Below are positions 27,442-36,318 of a stretch of 64,000 nucleotides of DNA, in pieces. A model generated the notes under the pieces. It made no database searches, had not been told where the DNA came from, and worked only from the letters and a program-made list of their open reading frames with translations. The DNA comes from JBFMFH01 sp040752275 (lineage in GTDB: Bacteria; Acidobacteriota; Vicinamibacteria; Vicinamibacterales; JAKQTR01). The stretch is from contig JBFMFH010000101.1 of assembly GCA_040752275.1 (NCBI GenBank), positions 1 through 64,000 on the forward strand, given 5' to 3'. How positions within the stretch are numbered: position 1 is the stretch's first letter; every line of letters begins with the position of its first letter. A program made the translations under genes and the position numbers.

Positions 27442-30400
27442 TCACCCGTGCTCTTCGTCCCCCGCCGGCCCGCCCAGCGCAGGATTCGTGTTCTTCAGTG
27501 CCGCCAGGTACGTCGTGCGCGGGCGCGTGTTCAGCTCGCCAATCAGTGAGTAGCTCAAGGCCTCTGCGCGCAGCCGCGACACGCGGCTCTCGGGGTCGTT
27601 GATGTTCCCGAAGACGATGGCCTCGGCCGGGCACGTCTGCTGGCATGCGGTCACAATCTCGCCGTCGCGCACGTCCCGGCCTTCCATTCGAGACTCGATC
27701 TTCGCCCGGTTGATTCGCTGCACGCAGTAGGTGCACTTCTCCATGACGCCGCGGCTCCGGACCGAGACGTCGGGGTTGCGGCCGAGCTTCAGGCTGGGGG
27801 TGTCCCAGTCCTGGTACAAGAGGAAATTGAACCGGCGGACCTTGTAGGGGCAGTTGTTCGAGCAGTAGCGCGTCCCCACACAGCGGTTGTAGACCATGTC
27901 GTTGAGGCCTTCATCGCTGTGGACGGTGGCCGCCACCGGGCACACCACCTCGCAGGGCGCGTGTTCGCAGTGCTGGCACATCACCGGCTGGTGATACGCC
28001 TCGGGCGCGTCCTCGCTGCCCTTGTAGTAGGTGTCGACCCGGAGCCAGTGCATCTCGCGGCCCCTGGCCACCTGCTCCTTACCGACCACCGGCACGTTGT
28101 TCTCCGCGGTGCAGGCCACCACGCAGGCGTTGCAGCCGGTGCAGGCATTCAGGTCGACGGCCATCCCCCACGCGTAGCCAGTGCCCTCGTGCGGCTGGTA
28201 CATCGTGAGGGTCCTGGCCGGGTCCGGTTCCATGGCGTGCACGAACCCGGGGTCCTTCCGATACTGCTCGACCGAACCCGCCCGGATGAGCGCACGTCCC
28301 TCCAGGCCATGGTGAAGCTGCGTGCTGGCCAGCGGAAGGCGTCGGCCAACCTTCGCCAGTCTTACGCCCGTGGCCGCCCACATCGCAAGAGACGTGCGGA
28401 GCGGGTAGACGTCGAATCCGACGCCGTTCGCCACGCGCCCACCCCGCGTCCGGCCGTAGCCGAGATGCACGGTCACCGTGTCGTCGGCCTGGCCGGGCAG
28501 GACCCAGACGGGGCCCCGCACCGTTCGCTCCCCAACGGTGAGTTCGACCAGTTCCTCGTTCTGGAGGCCGAGCCTCCTGGCGGTCGCCGGGGCGACCAGC
28601 ACCGTGTTGTCCCAGGTGAGCTTGGTAAACGGTTTCGGCGTCTCCTGGAGCCACCCGTTGTTGGCGAAGCGGCCATCGTGGATGGTGGGATCGACGCGGA
28701 AGGTCAACTCGAGCCCCTCCGTCCGCGGTGGCGGCGTCCCGATGTTCGCACATACGTCGCCGATGGTCACCGCCTTCGGATCCCGCCGCGTGCCCGGGAC
28801 GATCCCGTCGTGGACGGACTTGCGCCAGAAGGCCTCGAAATCCAGGATGCCCGTCGCGGCGGCCTGGACCCTCCATGTGTCGCGAACCAGCTCGTACGCG
28901 GAGCGCCCAGGAGTATCCGACAGGGCCCCGAGCACGTCGTGGGCGGACCGGCCGCCGTACAGGGGAGCGATGAGTGGCTGCACGATTGACACCGTGCCGT
29001 CCTGGGCCCGGGCATCGCTCCACATCTCCAGGAAGTGGGCCGCCGGGACGTGCCATTGACACAGGGCCGACGTCTCGTCCGCGTACAGCCCCAGGTGCAC
29101 GGAGAACGCCACCTTCGACACAGCCTGGGCGAATCCGAGGTCGGCCGGCGCATCGTAGCCCGGGTTACCGCCCAGGATGAGCAGCAGGTCGACCTTGCCT
29201 GCGTTCATGTCAGCGACGAGTTCGCGCAGCGACGCGACCTGGTCGATCGGTTCGGCCTCGGCGGTCTCGCTGTAGACGACCGTGGTGCCGACGTTACCGA
29301 GGGCGGCGTTGATCGCGTGGGCCAGCGCATGCACCGGCGCCGGCTGCTCGTCGCCGGCGATCACGACGGACGCGCCCCGGTGGCCGACCAGGTCGGCGCC
29401 AGCGGCGCTGACGAATCTCCGGGCGGCTTCGGATAACTCGCCGGCCTCGGCGCCCGCGACGCCGGTCACGACGGCGAGGGCCCGCGCTACCGCCTCGATC
29501 TCGCTCGGTTTGACGGCCAGGCGATGATCGGCCTTCGCGCCCGTGTTGCTGGGGGTGGTCTCGACGACAAACAAACGGCTCATCTCGGTGTCGGAGCCGC
29601 GGACCCGGCGGCCGGTCGAAAAGTCCCGTGTGTACCTCACGGCACCGGGCATCGTGCCGAGGAAGTCGCCGTCCAGAGACAGAATGACCCTGGCCTTGTC
29701 GAGCTGGTATTGCGTGCCGACGGTCGTGCCAAACGCCAGGCGGCTGCCCGCGCGCATGTTGTCACGGCAGGCCGGCTCGAACTGATGCCACCGGGCGGCG
29801 GGCATGGCGGCCAGGAGGTCCTGGATCTGCCGCGCCAGCGTGGGCGAGTCGACGGTTTCCGTCAGAATCCGCAGGCCGGCTCCCTTGACGGCCGTCTTGG
29901 CCAGGCCGACGGCCCGGAGGGCATCGAGAAACGCGCTCCAGGTGCGGATGTCGCCCTTGTGCGTGAGGGTCTGCGACCGATCCGGGTCGTACAGGCCCAG
30001 GATGGACGCTTGAGCGAACAGATCCGTGGCGCCGAGGCTCGACGGATGTTCGGGGTTGCCCTCGATCTTGGTCGGGCGCCCCTCGTGACTTTCGACGAGC
30101 AGGCCGGTGGCTGCGCCGCAGCGCGATATGGCCGTGGCGAAGAACAGCGGCTGGCCCGGGACGATCTCCTCAGGCGGCGTGACATACGGCAGGATGGTCT
30201 CGGCGGGCTGCTTCGTGCACGCGCTCACGCCGGCCAGCGCCAGCGAGGCGCCCATCACGCGCAGGAACCGCCGCCGCCCGACCGGGTCGGTGAACTCAGA
30301 GGCCTGCTCGGGGAACTCCCGATGCAGGAACGCGCGGAACGTGTCGGTGTCGGCCAGCTCCTCCAGGCTGCGCCAGTAGTCCGGGCCGGACACTGTCTTC

Positions 30401-30447
30401 AGGCGCGCCGTCATCGCGGCGAGATCCTGTTCGTGGTGTTCGCTCAT
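27442..30447 (-). CDS. actB: Alternative complex III subunit ActB (molybdopterin-type domain plus Fe-S domain)
   Basis: 1001 residues. The N-terminus has a twin-arginine-like leader (GRRRFLRVMGASLALAGVSAC, near 55-75). Residues ~80-730 are the molybdopterin-oxidoreductase-like half, which in this family carries no Mo cofactor. The last ~250 residues are ferredoxin-like with four clustered Cys groups: CTGCNACVVAC, CQHCEHAPCEVVC, CVGTRYCSNNC and CTYCVQRI with CQQTC, room for up to four Fe-S clusters. It moves electrons from ActC to the cytochrome subunits. ATG at 30447 chosen over 30459; neither has a strong ribosome site. Confidence 0.95.
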   Translation of the reverse strand: MSEHHEQDLAAMTARLKTVSGPDYWRSLEELADTDTFRAFLHREFPEQASEFTDPVGRRRFLRVMGASLALAGVSACTKQPAETILPYVTPPEEIVPGQPLFFATAISRCGAATGLLVESHEGRPTKIEGNPEHPSSLGATDLFAQASILGLYDPDRSQTLTHKGDIRTWSAFLDALRAVGLAKTAVKGAGLRILTETVDSPTLARQIQDLLAAMPAARWHQFEPACRDNMRAGSRLAFGTTVGTQYQLDKARVILSLDGDFLGTMPGAVRYTRDFSTGRRVRGSDTEMSRLFVVETTPSNTGAKADHRLAVKPSEIEAVARALAVVTGVAGAEAGELSEAARRFVSAAGADLVGHRGASVVIAGDEQPAPVHALAHAINAALGNVGTTVVYSETAEAEPIDQVASLRELVADMNAGKVDLLLILGGNPGYDAPADLGFAQAVSKVAFSVHLGLYADETSALCQWHVPAAHFLEMWSDARAQDGTVSIVQPLIAPLYGGRSAHDVLGALSDTPGRSAYELVRDTWRVQAAATGILDFEAFWRKSVHDGIVPGTRRDPKAVTIGDVCANIGTPPPRTEGLELTFRVDPTIHDGRFANNGWLQETPKPFTKLTWDNTVLVAPATARRLGLQNEELVELTVGERTVRGPVWVLPGQADDTVTVHLGYGRTRGGRVANGVGFDVYPLRTSLAMWAATGVRLAKVGRRLPLASTQLHHGLEGRALIRAGSVEQYRKDPGFVHAMEPDPARTLTMYQPHEGTGYAWGMAVDLNACTGCNACVVACTAENNVPVVGKEQVARGREMHWLRVDTYYKGSEDAPEAYHQPVMCQHCEHAPCEVVCPVAATVHSDEGLNDMVYNRCVGTRYCSNNCPYKVRRFNFLLYQDWDTPSLKLGRNPDVSVRSRGVMEKCTYCVQRINRAKIESRMEGRDVRDGEIVTACQQTCPAEAIVFGNINDPESRVSRLRAEALSYSLIGELNTRPRTTYLAALKNTNPALGGPAGDEEHG

Positions 30448-30477
30448 TCGTGAACGCATCCGGGGTCTTTCAGACGT

Positions 30478-31128
30478 CTAGCGGTGGCAGGTGGAGCAAC
30501 TGGTCGCACGCTGTATCCGATACTCCTCAACCAGTCTCCGGCCCAGCGCCAGCTGATCGGCCGGCGGCTGGTAGTTCACCTGGAACACCGCGTCGCGCGG
30601 GCGAACGTACTTCTCGGGGCTCCGGTGGCAATCGAGACACCATTCCATCTGGAGGCTCTGCACCGTCCACATGAGCGGCATCTTGTCGACCTCGCCGTGG
30701 CAGGTCGTGCATCCCACGCCCTTGTTCACATGGATGCCGTGGTCGAAATACACGAAGTCCGGCAGGTCGTGGACCCTGACCCAGGGGATCGACGTGTCGG
30801 TTCGATAGCTGGCGCGCACGATTTCCAGGTACTCGCTCTGCGCGAGGATCTGCGAATGGCAGTTGATACACGTCTTCGTCGGCGGGATGCCGGCGACCCC
30901 CGAACGCTCGGCGGTGGTATGACAGTAGCGGCAGTCCAGGCCGTTGCCCGCCACGTGGCGGGCGTGACTGAACTGGACCGGCTGCTGCCGGGCCTCGCCT
31001 TGCCTGGTGACATAGGCGGACTTGCCGAGTTCGTAGACGATCAGGCCGCTGGCGGCGACGACCACGATCGCTGCGAACAGCGTGATGCGCGCGATACCGT
31101 TGGCGCTCGGGTGAAAGACCTGAGACAT
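30478..31128 (-). CDS. actA: Alternative complex III subunit ActA, pentahaem cytochrome c
   Basis: 216 residues. One N-terminal membrane helix (about 15-37), then five haem-c motifs: CRYCH, CINCH, CTTCH, CLDCH and CSTCH, the last at the very C-terminus. Also QFSHARHVAGNGL and YFDHGIHVNKGVGC, which supply distal His ligands. This is the periplasmic pentahaem subunit that opens the act operon. Divergent from the zinc-ribbon gene at 31394, with a 265-bp promoter region between. Confidence 0.95.
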   Translation of the reverse strand: MSQVFHPSANGIARITLFAAIVVVAASGLIVYELGKSAYVTRQGEARQQPVQFSHARHVAGNGLDCRYCHTTAERSGVAGIPPTKTCINCHSQILAQSEYLEIVRASYRTDTSIPWVRVHDLPDFVYFDHGIHVNKGVGCTTCHGEVDKMPLMWTVQSLQMEWCLDCHRSPEKYVRPRDAVFQVNYQPPADQLALGRRLVEEYRIQRATSCSTCHR

Positions 31129-31393
31129 AGACTGCGGGCGAATGTCGGCAGAACCCAGCCTTCAAGCCTACTACAACTGCGCCACGAAGATCGAGATCCG
31201 GACGCCGCCGGCGGCAACCGGCAGACATCCGGCGAACGTCCCCCGCACCCCGCCCCCGACGGTCGCACCACGGCCAACCACGGGCCTTGACACCCTGTGG
31301 TAGAGTAGCGCCGAGCCTCCCTCCGGGTAACTCTCTTGCTGGCAAGGGCCCACGCCGTCTCCGTCGCGACGTCGACGCGCGAGGAACGCAACC
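31129..31393. promoter_or_regulatory. Divergent promoter region of the act-cox operon
   Basis: A 265-bp gap between divergent actA and the zinc-ribbon gene must hold promoters for both. A TTGACA box is visible on the plus strand at 31287-31292, but no good -10 at 16-18 bp. No palindromic operator was recognised. A GAGGAACG ribosome site precedes the plus-strand gene. Confidence 0.45.
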
Positions 31394-31843
31394 ATGAGTG
31401 ACGACAGGAAGTACCGCCAGCGGGGGTACCAGGACGGCGACGCGCGCGATCGCGACCGGGCGCGCGGGCGGACCGTCCCTGGCGGCGCACAGGCCCCCCG
31501 GCCCGCGCGCCGGGAACGCGGCGATGGTCCGCGCACGCCCAACATGCCCGGCTTCAAGACCATCGTCAGGTGCCACCGCTGCGGTGTCATCGTGACGTCG
31601 GCCATCCTCGTGACGACGTCGTGTGCGAAGTGCGGATCGGCCCTGCACAGCTGCGCCCAGTGCTCGTCGTTCAATCCGGCGGCCCGCTTCGAGTGCAGCC
31701 AGCCCATCAAGGCCCGAATCGCGCCGAAAGACGCCTTCAACACGTGCGACCTGTTCGATGCCCGCACGCGCGTCGAGCGGGAGACAGGCTCGACCCAGCA
31801 GTCGAGCGCCCGGAGCGCCTTCGACGACCTGTTCAAAATCTGA
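31394..31843 (+). CDS. Zinc-ribbon protein of unknown function
   Basis: 149 residues. A basic, disordered N-terminus of ~50 residues (Arg/Gly/Pro-rich), then a four-Cys zinc ribbon: CHRCG near 60 and CAKCG near 78, followed by CAQCSSFN and FECSQP. The C-terminus ends SAFDDLFKI, an Asp/Phe motif often seen at the end of such proteins in Acidobacteriota. Possibly nucleic-acid or protein binding. It precedes the thioredoxin-like gene on the same strand by 40 bp, the gap being a heptad array. Confidence 0.8.
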   Translation: MSDDRKYRQRGYQDGDARDRDRARGRTVPGGAQAPRPARRERGDGPRTPNMPGFKTIVRCHRCGVIVTSAILVTTSCAKCGSALHSCAQCSSFNPAARFECSQPIKARIAPKDAFNTCDLFDARTRVERETGSTQQSSARSAFDDLFKI

Positions 31844-31846
31844 GGA

Positions 31847-31881
31847 CAGGGATCGGGGACCTGGGACCGGGGATCGGTTGC
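31847..31881. repeat. Heptad array, CGGGGAC type
   Basis: Units CAGGGAT, CGGGGAC, CTGGGAC, CGGGGAT, CGGTTGC fill the whole 40-bp space between the zinc-ribbon stop (31843) and the ATG at 31884, so this array also serves as the leader of the next gene. Confidence 0.8.
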
Positions 31882-31883
31882 GG

Positions 31884-32546
31884 ATGTCCGTTCTCTCAGA
31901 TGCCGATCGCGCGCGCGTGGGCGAGTTGCTGGCCGCCATGGGTGGCGGCGTGCGACTCGCGTTCTTCACCCAGACGCTGAACTGCGAGACGTGCCTGCCC
32001 ACCAAACAGATCCTGGATGAGCTCGCCGGCCTGACCGACAAGCTCTCCGTCGACGAGCACAACTTCCTGTTGGACGGAGCGTCTGCGGCCGCCTACGGCG
32101 TGGATCGGGTGCCGGCCGTCGTGCCGCTCGGCGAGGACGGGCGGGATTACGGCATCCGCTTCCTGGGCATTCCGTCCGGCTACGAGTTCATGTCGCTCAT
32201 CGATGCGATCCTGCTCGTGTCGAACGGCCAGTCCGGGTTGAGCGACGAGAGCCGGGCCCTGCTCGCCGGCGTTCTGGACCCGTTGACCCTGCAGGTATTC
32301 GTCACCCCGACGTGACCTCACTGCCCCCGGGCGGTCAGCCTGGCGAATCGCATGGCCGTCGAGAGTCGCCACGTGACCTCGGTGATTGTCGAGGCCAGCG
32401 AGTACCCGGACCTGGTCCGCCAGTACCGGGTCAGCGGCGTGCCAAAGACCGTGGTCAACGACACGGTGGAGATCCTCGGGGTACAGCCCGAGGACAGCTT
32501 CATCCGCGCCGCCCTCGAGCCGCCGCCTTCTTCCAGTCTGCTCTGA
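31884..32546 (+). CDS. Two-unit thioredoxin/glutaredoxin-like protein with in-frame TGA at the active-site Cys (candidate selenoprotein)
   Basis: Read through the TGA at 32313-32315, the frame gives 220 residues in two thioredoxin-fold units, like protein disulfide oxidoreductases (PDO). Unit 1 has TLNCETCLPTK (near 33-40). Unit 2 has VFVTPT-[TGA]-PHCPRAVSLANRMA at 138-158, then VSGVPKTVVND with the cis-Pro, and ends SFIRAAL. The TGA (codon 144) replaces exactly the first Cys of the family's CPHC/CPYC motif, and the 76 codons after it keep a complete fold. This fits selenocysteine (UPHC). A TGC-to-TGA nonsense mutation or a sequencing error would look the same. The 3' end overlaps the convergent acetyltransferase by 47 bp. 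Confidence 0.75.
32320..32356 (+). promoter_or_regulatory. Candidate SECIS-like hairpins after the in-frame TGA
   Basis: Two small hairpins follow the TGA. ACTGCC pairs with GGCGGT around a CCCG loop (32320-32335). GCC.T.GC pairs with GC.A.GGC around a GAATC loop (32338-32356), with a bulged T and G and a loop beginning with G about 30 nt after the TGA. Bacterial SECIS elements lie within about 40 nt of the UGA and carry an apical-loop G. Both are weak, eye-found structures. Confidence 0.3.
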
Positions 32547-33060
32547 GCAGCCCCATGACGATCGTGTTCCAGTAGCGGCCGCGCCTGAAGCTGTCCTGCC
32601 GAAGCAGACCCTCCCGACGGAAGCCGACCTTCTCGTACGCCTTGAGGGCGGGCTTGTTGTCCTCGTAGACCCGCAGCCAGACGCGATGCAGGTTCAGCGT
32701 GTCGAAGCCGTACCGGATGATGAGCGCCGTGGCCTCCGAACCGAGGCCCTTGCCGCGGGCGTCGGACTCGCCGATGAAGATCCCGAACTCCGCGTGGCGG
32801 TTCTTGGTATCGATCCGATGAAGACCGCACACCCCGACCAGGCGCCCGGACTCGAGTTCGGCCACGCCGAAGACGACATCGTGGTCACTGCGGCTGAGGG
32901 AGTCGATGAACGCCTCTTCCGCCGCGAGACTCGTGGGCCTGTGGATGAGCAGTTGCTCGATAACCCGCTGGTCGTTGACCCAGGGAAGGATGACGGGCGC
33001 ATCGGCGCGCTCGATGGCGCGCAGCGCCACCACCTTGCCCGTCAGGAATGCATGAGACAT
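32500..33060 (-). CDS. GNAT acetyltransferase, RimJ/RimL type
   Basis: 186 residues. Starts with LTGKVVALRAIERADAPVILPWVND, the usual N-terminus of the RimJ/RimL group; the acetyl-CoA loop ESDARGKGLGSEAT is near 100; then NLHRVWLRVYEDNKPALKAYEKVGF near 125-150. Probably acetylates a protein N-terminus, an amino acid or an antibiotic; substrate unknown. GGAG six bases before the ATG. Its 3' end overlaps the convergent thioredoxin-like gene. Confidence 0.88.
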   Translation of the reverse strand: MSHAFLTGKVVALRAIERADAPVILPWVNDQRVIEQLLIHRPTSLAAEEAFIDSLSRSDHDVVFGVAELESGRLVGVCGLHRIDTKNRHAEFGIFIGESDARGKGLGSEATALIIRYGFDTLNLHRVWLRVYEDNKPALKAYEKVGFRREGLLRQDSFRRGRYWNTIVMGLLRADWKKAAARGRRG

Positions 33061-33165
33061 GGCACGCTCCGTGGGACTCGTGCGCCATTATGCACCGTCA
33101 CGGGCCATTCGGCGTCCCGGTGCGCGCGGGCACCGAACTCGACACTGCGCGCCCCAGGGGCTAAC

Positions 33166-34152
33166 ATGCCGGCCGCGGCCATGGCGGACCATCATCAGCC
33201 CCGCTCCTCGTTCGTGTCGCCTCGCTTCGCGCAGCCGGCGACCTTCATGCGTCTTCCGCACGTCGACACGGCCGGCGGGCTCGATGCCGCCATTCTCGGC
33301 GTGCCGTTCGATGGTGGCGCCTCCTACCGTCCGGGAGCCAGGTTGGGACCGCGGGCCGTCCGCGAGCAGTCGTCGCTCATCCGGACCTACAGTTACGCCC
33401 AGAAGGTGCACCCGTTCGACAGGCTCAACGTCGCCGACATGGGTGACGTCGACTGCCCGCCGACCGACCTGCCGCAGGCGTACGCGGCGATCGAAATCCG
33501 TGCCGCCGGCATACACGAGGTGGGGGCGGTGCCCTTCGCCGTTGGGGGGGATCACGGCGTCTCGCTGCCGTTGCTTCGGGCGGCGGCCCAAGCCCACGGC
33601 CCCCTCGCCCTGGTCCAGTTCGATGCCCACATCGACACCTGGGACGACTACTTCGGTGGGAAGTACTTCCACGGCAGCCCGTTCAGGCGCGCGATCGAAG
33701 AGGGGCTCGTCGACGGCCACCGCTTCATCCAGGTCGGCATCCGGGGGCCAGGCTACGGCGACGAGGATTTCGACTACCACCGGGAACACGGCATCGTCGT
33801 CGTGGACGCCGAGGGTGTACGGGAGCGGGGCCTGCAACGGACCGTTTCCGAGATCTGCCGCGTGGCTGCCGGGTCCGTCTACGTGACGTTCGACATCGAT
33901 GCCGTCGATCCCGCCTTCGCCCCGGGCACGGGCACCCCTGAGGTGGGCGGCCTGACCAGCCACGATGCCCTGACGCTCGTCCGAGGGCTTTCCGGGCTGG
34001 ACATTGTCGCCTGCGACGTGGTTGAAGTGTCGCCGCTCTACGACGGCCCCGGCCAGATCACGGCGCTGCTGGCCGCCAACCTGCTGTTCGAGCTGCTGTG
34101 CGCCGTCGCGCAGCGACGTCACCCGCGTGGCGCCGCTCCCGCGCGCCGCTGA
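33166..34152 (+). CDS. Agmatinase/ureohydrolase family enzyme
   Basis: 328 residues, typical length. Manganese-binding motifs of the arginase fold: GGDHG near 127, FDAHIDTWDD near 150 and FDIDAVDPAFAPGTGTPEVGG near 240; N-terminal GVPFDGGASYRPGARLGPRA. It hydrolyses a guanidino compound (agmatine, guanidinobutyrate or similar) to urea and an amine. No polyamine genes are nearby, so substrate is open. ATG at 33166 with AGGGG seven bases upstream. Confidence 0.9.
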   Translation: MPAAAMADHHQPRSSFVSPRFAQPATFMRLPHVDTAGGLDAAILGVPFDGGASYRPGARLGPRAVREQSSLIRTYSYAQKVHPFDRLNVADMGDVDCPPTDLPQAYAAIEIRAAGIHEVGAVPFAVGGDHGVSLPLLRAAAQAHGPLALVQFDAHIDTWDDYFGGKYFHGSPFRRAIEEGLVDGHRFIQVGIRGPGYGDEDFDYHREHGIVVVDAEGVRERGLQRTVSEICRVAAGSVYVTFDIDAVDPAFAPGTGTPEVGGLTSHDALTLVRGLSGLDIVACDVVEVSPLYDGPGQITALLAANLLFELLCAVAQRRHPRGAAPARR

Positions 34153-34278
34153 TCCGGGCCACAACGGGAACACGGGGCCCGCGCTCTTCGGCATCGGGTA
34201 TGATGAAGGGTTCGGTCCCTCAGGAAGGACCGTTTCCGAGGCGGTCGTCGCCCATCTGGTGAGGGACTCGAAGGGTGA

Positions 34279-35226
34279 ATGGAGCCAGCCATGCTGAGAG
34301 TGGGTCTTCTGTGCGGTCGTGAGTACGCCTTTCCGCCGGCGTTCATCAGCCGGGTGACCGAACTCGGGCGGGACAAGGGTGTCGTCGGCGAGTCGGTCAA
34401 GCTCGGCGGGACCTTCATGGGCGAGGCGCCGCGCTACACGCTGATCGTCGACCGGATCTCTCACGAAGTCGAGTACTACCGCGGCTACCTGAAGTACGCG
34501 ATGATGCAGGGAACCTACGTCATCAACAACCCCTTCTGGTGGACGGCCGACGACAAGTTCTTCAACTACTCCGTCATGCAGAAGCTCGGGCTGGCGATTC
34601 CCAGGACCGTGCTCCTGCCCCAGAAGGGCTACCCGGTGGACGTGGATATCACGGCTGAATCGCTCCACAATCTGCAGTACCCACTCGACTGGGAGGCGAT
34701 TCTCGATCACGTTGGGCTTCCCGTGATTCTGAAGCCGTTCTCGGGCGGCGGGTGGAAGCACGTCTACAAAGTGAACAGCAAGGAAGAACTGTGGGCCGCC
34801 TACAACGGCACGGCTCCGTACTGCATGACACTGCAGGAGTTCATCGACTTCGATCACTACGTGCGCTGCTTCACCTTCGGCAAGACCGACGTCATGCCGG
34901 TGGCGTACGACCCCAAGGAGCGCCGCTACCTGGTCGTCCACGACTACTTGTCTCCCGAACTCGGCGCCCGGGTCGTGAAGGACGCGCAGACGATCAATCT
35001 GGCGCTCGGCTACGAAATGAACACCATCGAGTTCGCCATCAAGGACGGTGTGCCGTACGCGATCGACTTCCTCAACCCGGCGCCAGACTTCGAACGGGAC
35101 CGGATCACACAGTTCTATTTCGACATCGTTCTCGACAAGATGGTGCGCCTGGCGATCGACCGCGCCCTGAACGGCGATCCGGCCACCACGTGGCCGCAGT
35201 GGCGGGAGATGACCGCTGAGCGCTGA
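34279..35226 (+). CDS. ATP-grasp-fold protein, RimK/glutathione-synthetase-like
   Basis: 315 residues. N-terminal Rossmann-like part (MLRVGLLCGREYAFP, FMGEAPRYTLIVDRISHE), then the ATP-grasp core: MQKLGLAIPRTVLLP, DHVGLPVILKPFSGGGWKHVYKV (ATP-binding Lys and glycine-rich loop), TLQEFIDFDHYVRC and the metal-binding NTIEFAIKDGVPYAIDFLNPAP. Likely forms a peptide-like or amide bond using ATP. Substrate unknown. The start could be 34279 or 34291. Followed by a radical SAM gene 178 bp on. Confidence 0.8.
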   Translation: MEPAMLRVGLLCGREYAFPPAFISRVTELGRDKGVVGESVKLGGTFMGEAPRYTLIVDRISHEVEYYRGYLKYAMMQGTYVINNPFWWTADDKFFNYSVMQKLGLAIPRTVLLPQKGYPVDVDITAESLHNLQYPLDWEAILDHVGLPVILKPFSGGGWKHVYKVNSKEELWAAYNGTAPYCMTLQEFIDFDHYVRCFTFGKTDVMPVAYDPKERRYLVVHDYLSPELGARVVKDAQTINLALGYEMNTIEFAIKDGVPYAIDFLNPAPDFERDRITQFYFDIVLDKMVRLAIDRALNGDPATTWPQWREMTAER

Positions 35227-35404
35227 AGAACCGCCGCGGCCGCACCCCTCAGAGTCCGGCGACTGAAGAACACGCCGGCCCCATCCGATACGGTTCCTAT
35301 CCGGGTGCCGATGCCCCCACGGCCCGGGAGCAGCGAGTCCGTTGCAGGTCCCCGTCGGCCTGGGCGGTCGAGCCGCGCCCCCATCGGGCTGGGTTGGAGA
35401 CCCT

Positions 35405-36196
35405 ATGTCGATCGTGACGACCCTCAGGACGCACCTGCCCAGCCGCCAGTTGCCGAGGGCCATTCTCCGACGTCACTTCCGGGACCGGCTCTTCTCGTCC
35501 GTCGAGATCGAGACCTACTCCCGCTGCAACATCAAGTGCCCGACCTGCCCGGTGGCGACCGACCCCAGACCGCCGGTGAAGCTCAGTGAAGAGGCCTGGA
35601 GGGGCATCATTCTGGACCTCGAACGGCTGGACTTCAGCGGCATGCTGTCTCCTCACTTCTACAACGAACCGTTCCTGGACGACCGTCTGTTCGGATTCCT
35701 GAGCTTCGCGAGGGAGCGCCTGCCGCGTGCGACCATCGAGGTCTTCACGAATTCCACACGCCTCACTCCGGAGCTGTTCAGGACGTTCTCGCCCATTGTC
35801 GACGCCTTCCGGATTACCGTCGATCAGCCGATGATCAGGAAGGCCCTCGACAAGCTCGTGTCACGTCTGACCGAGGCGGAACGAGCCAAGCTGAGCACCA
35901 GGTCGATTCAGCTCAACGGATTGACCAACAGGGGAGGCACCGTCGTCATCCAGGGCACCACGATGACGGCACCGACCAGCTGCAGGCTCCCGATGGACTA
36001 TCTCGTGATCAACGCGTCCGGCGAGGTGCTGCTCTGCTACAACGACTACCACGCGACGGTCAGCTACGGGAACATCAACACGGAGAGGCTGTCACAGATC
36101 TGGTTCTCGCCGCGGTTTCTGAATGACCGGGTCGACATCTACCGAGGCGTGTTCCAGCACCGGGTCTGTCAGGTCTGCGAGTCGAACGAGTGCTAA
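35405..36196 (+). CDS. Radical SAM protein with C-terminal SPASM-like Cys motif
   Basis: 263 residues. The radical SAM cluster motif CNIKCPTC (near 41-48) binds a [4Fe-4S] and SAM. The C-terminus VCQVCESNEC, with CRLPMDYLVINASGEVLLCYNDYH before it, is a SPASM-type auxiliary cluster region, as in peptide-modifying and sugar-modifying enzymes. GGAG six bases before the ATG. Downstream of the ATP-grasp gene on the same strand. A peptide or glycan modification is possible; no precursor peptide was found in the 178-bp gap. Confidence 0.82.
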   Translation: MSIVTTLRTHLPSRQLPRAILRRHFRDRLFSSVEIETYSRCNIKCPTCPVATDPRPPVKLSEEAWRGIILDLERLDFSGMLSPHFYNEPFLDDRLFGFLSFARERLPRATIEVFTNSTRLTPELFRTFSPIVDAFRITVDQPMIRKALDKLVSRLTEAERAKLSTRSIQLNGLTNRGGTVVIQGTTMTAPTSCRLPMDYLVINASGEVLLCYNDYHATVSYGNINTERLSQIWFSPRFLNDRVDIYRGVFQHRVCQVCESNEC

Positions 36197-36318
36197 CGAG
36201 GCCATGCCTCAGACCGCCGGGGCATGTGGGGACGGGTCCGCCTCGCTAGATCGCCGTGTTGGCCTGCCCCGCCGGCCGAACCCCGAACGACCGAACGCAT
36301 CAAAGGCACGCTGAGACG

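Noticed and set aside
31287..31315. TTGACA as a sigma-70 promoter for the zinc-ribbon gene
   Set aside because: No acceptable -10 hexamer lies 16-18 bp downstream, so only the -35-like box is reported.
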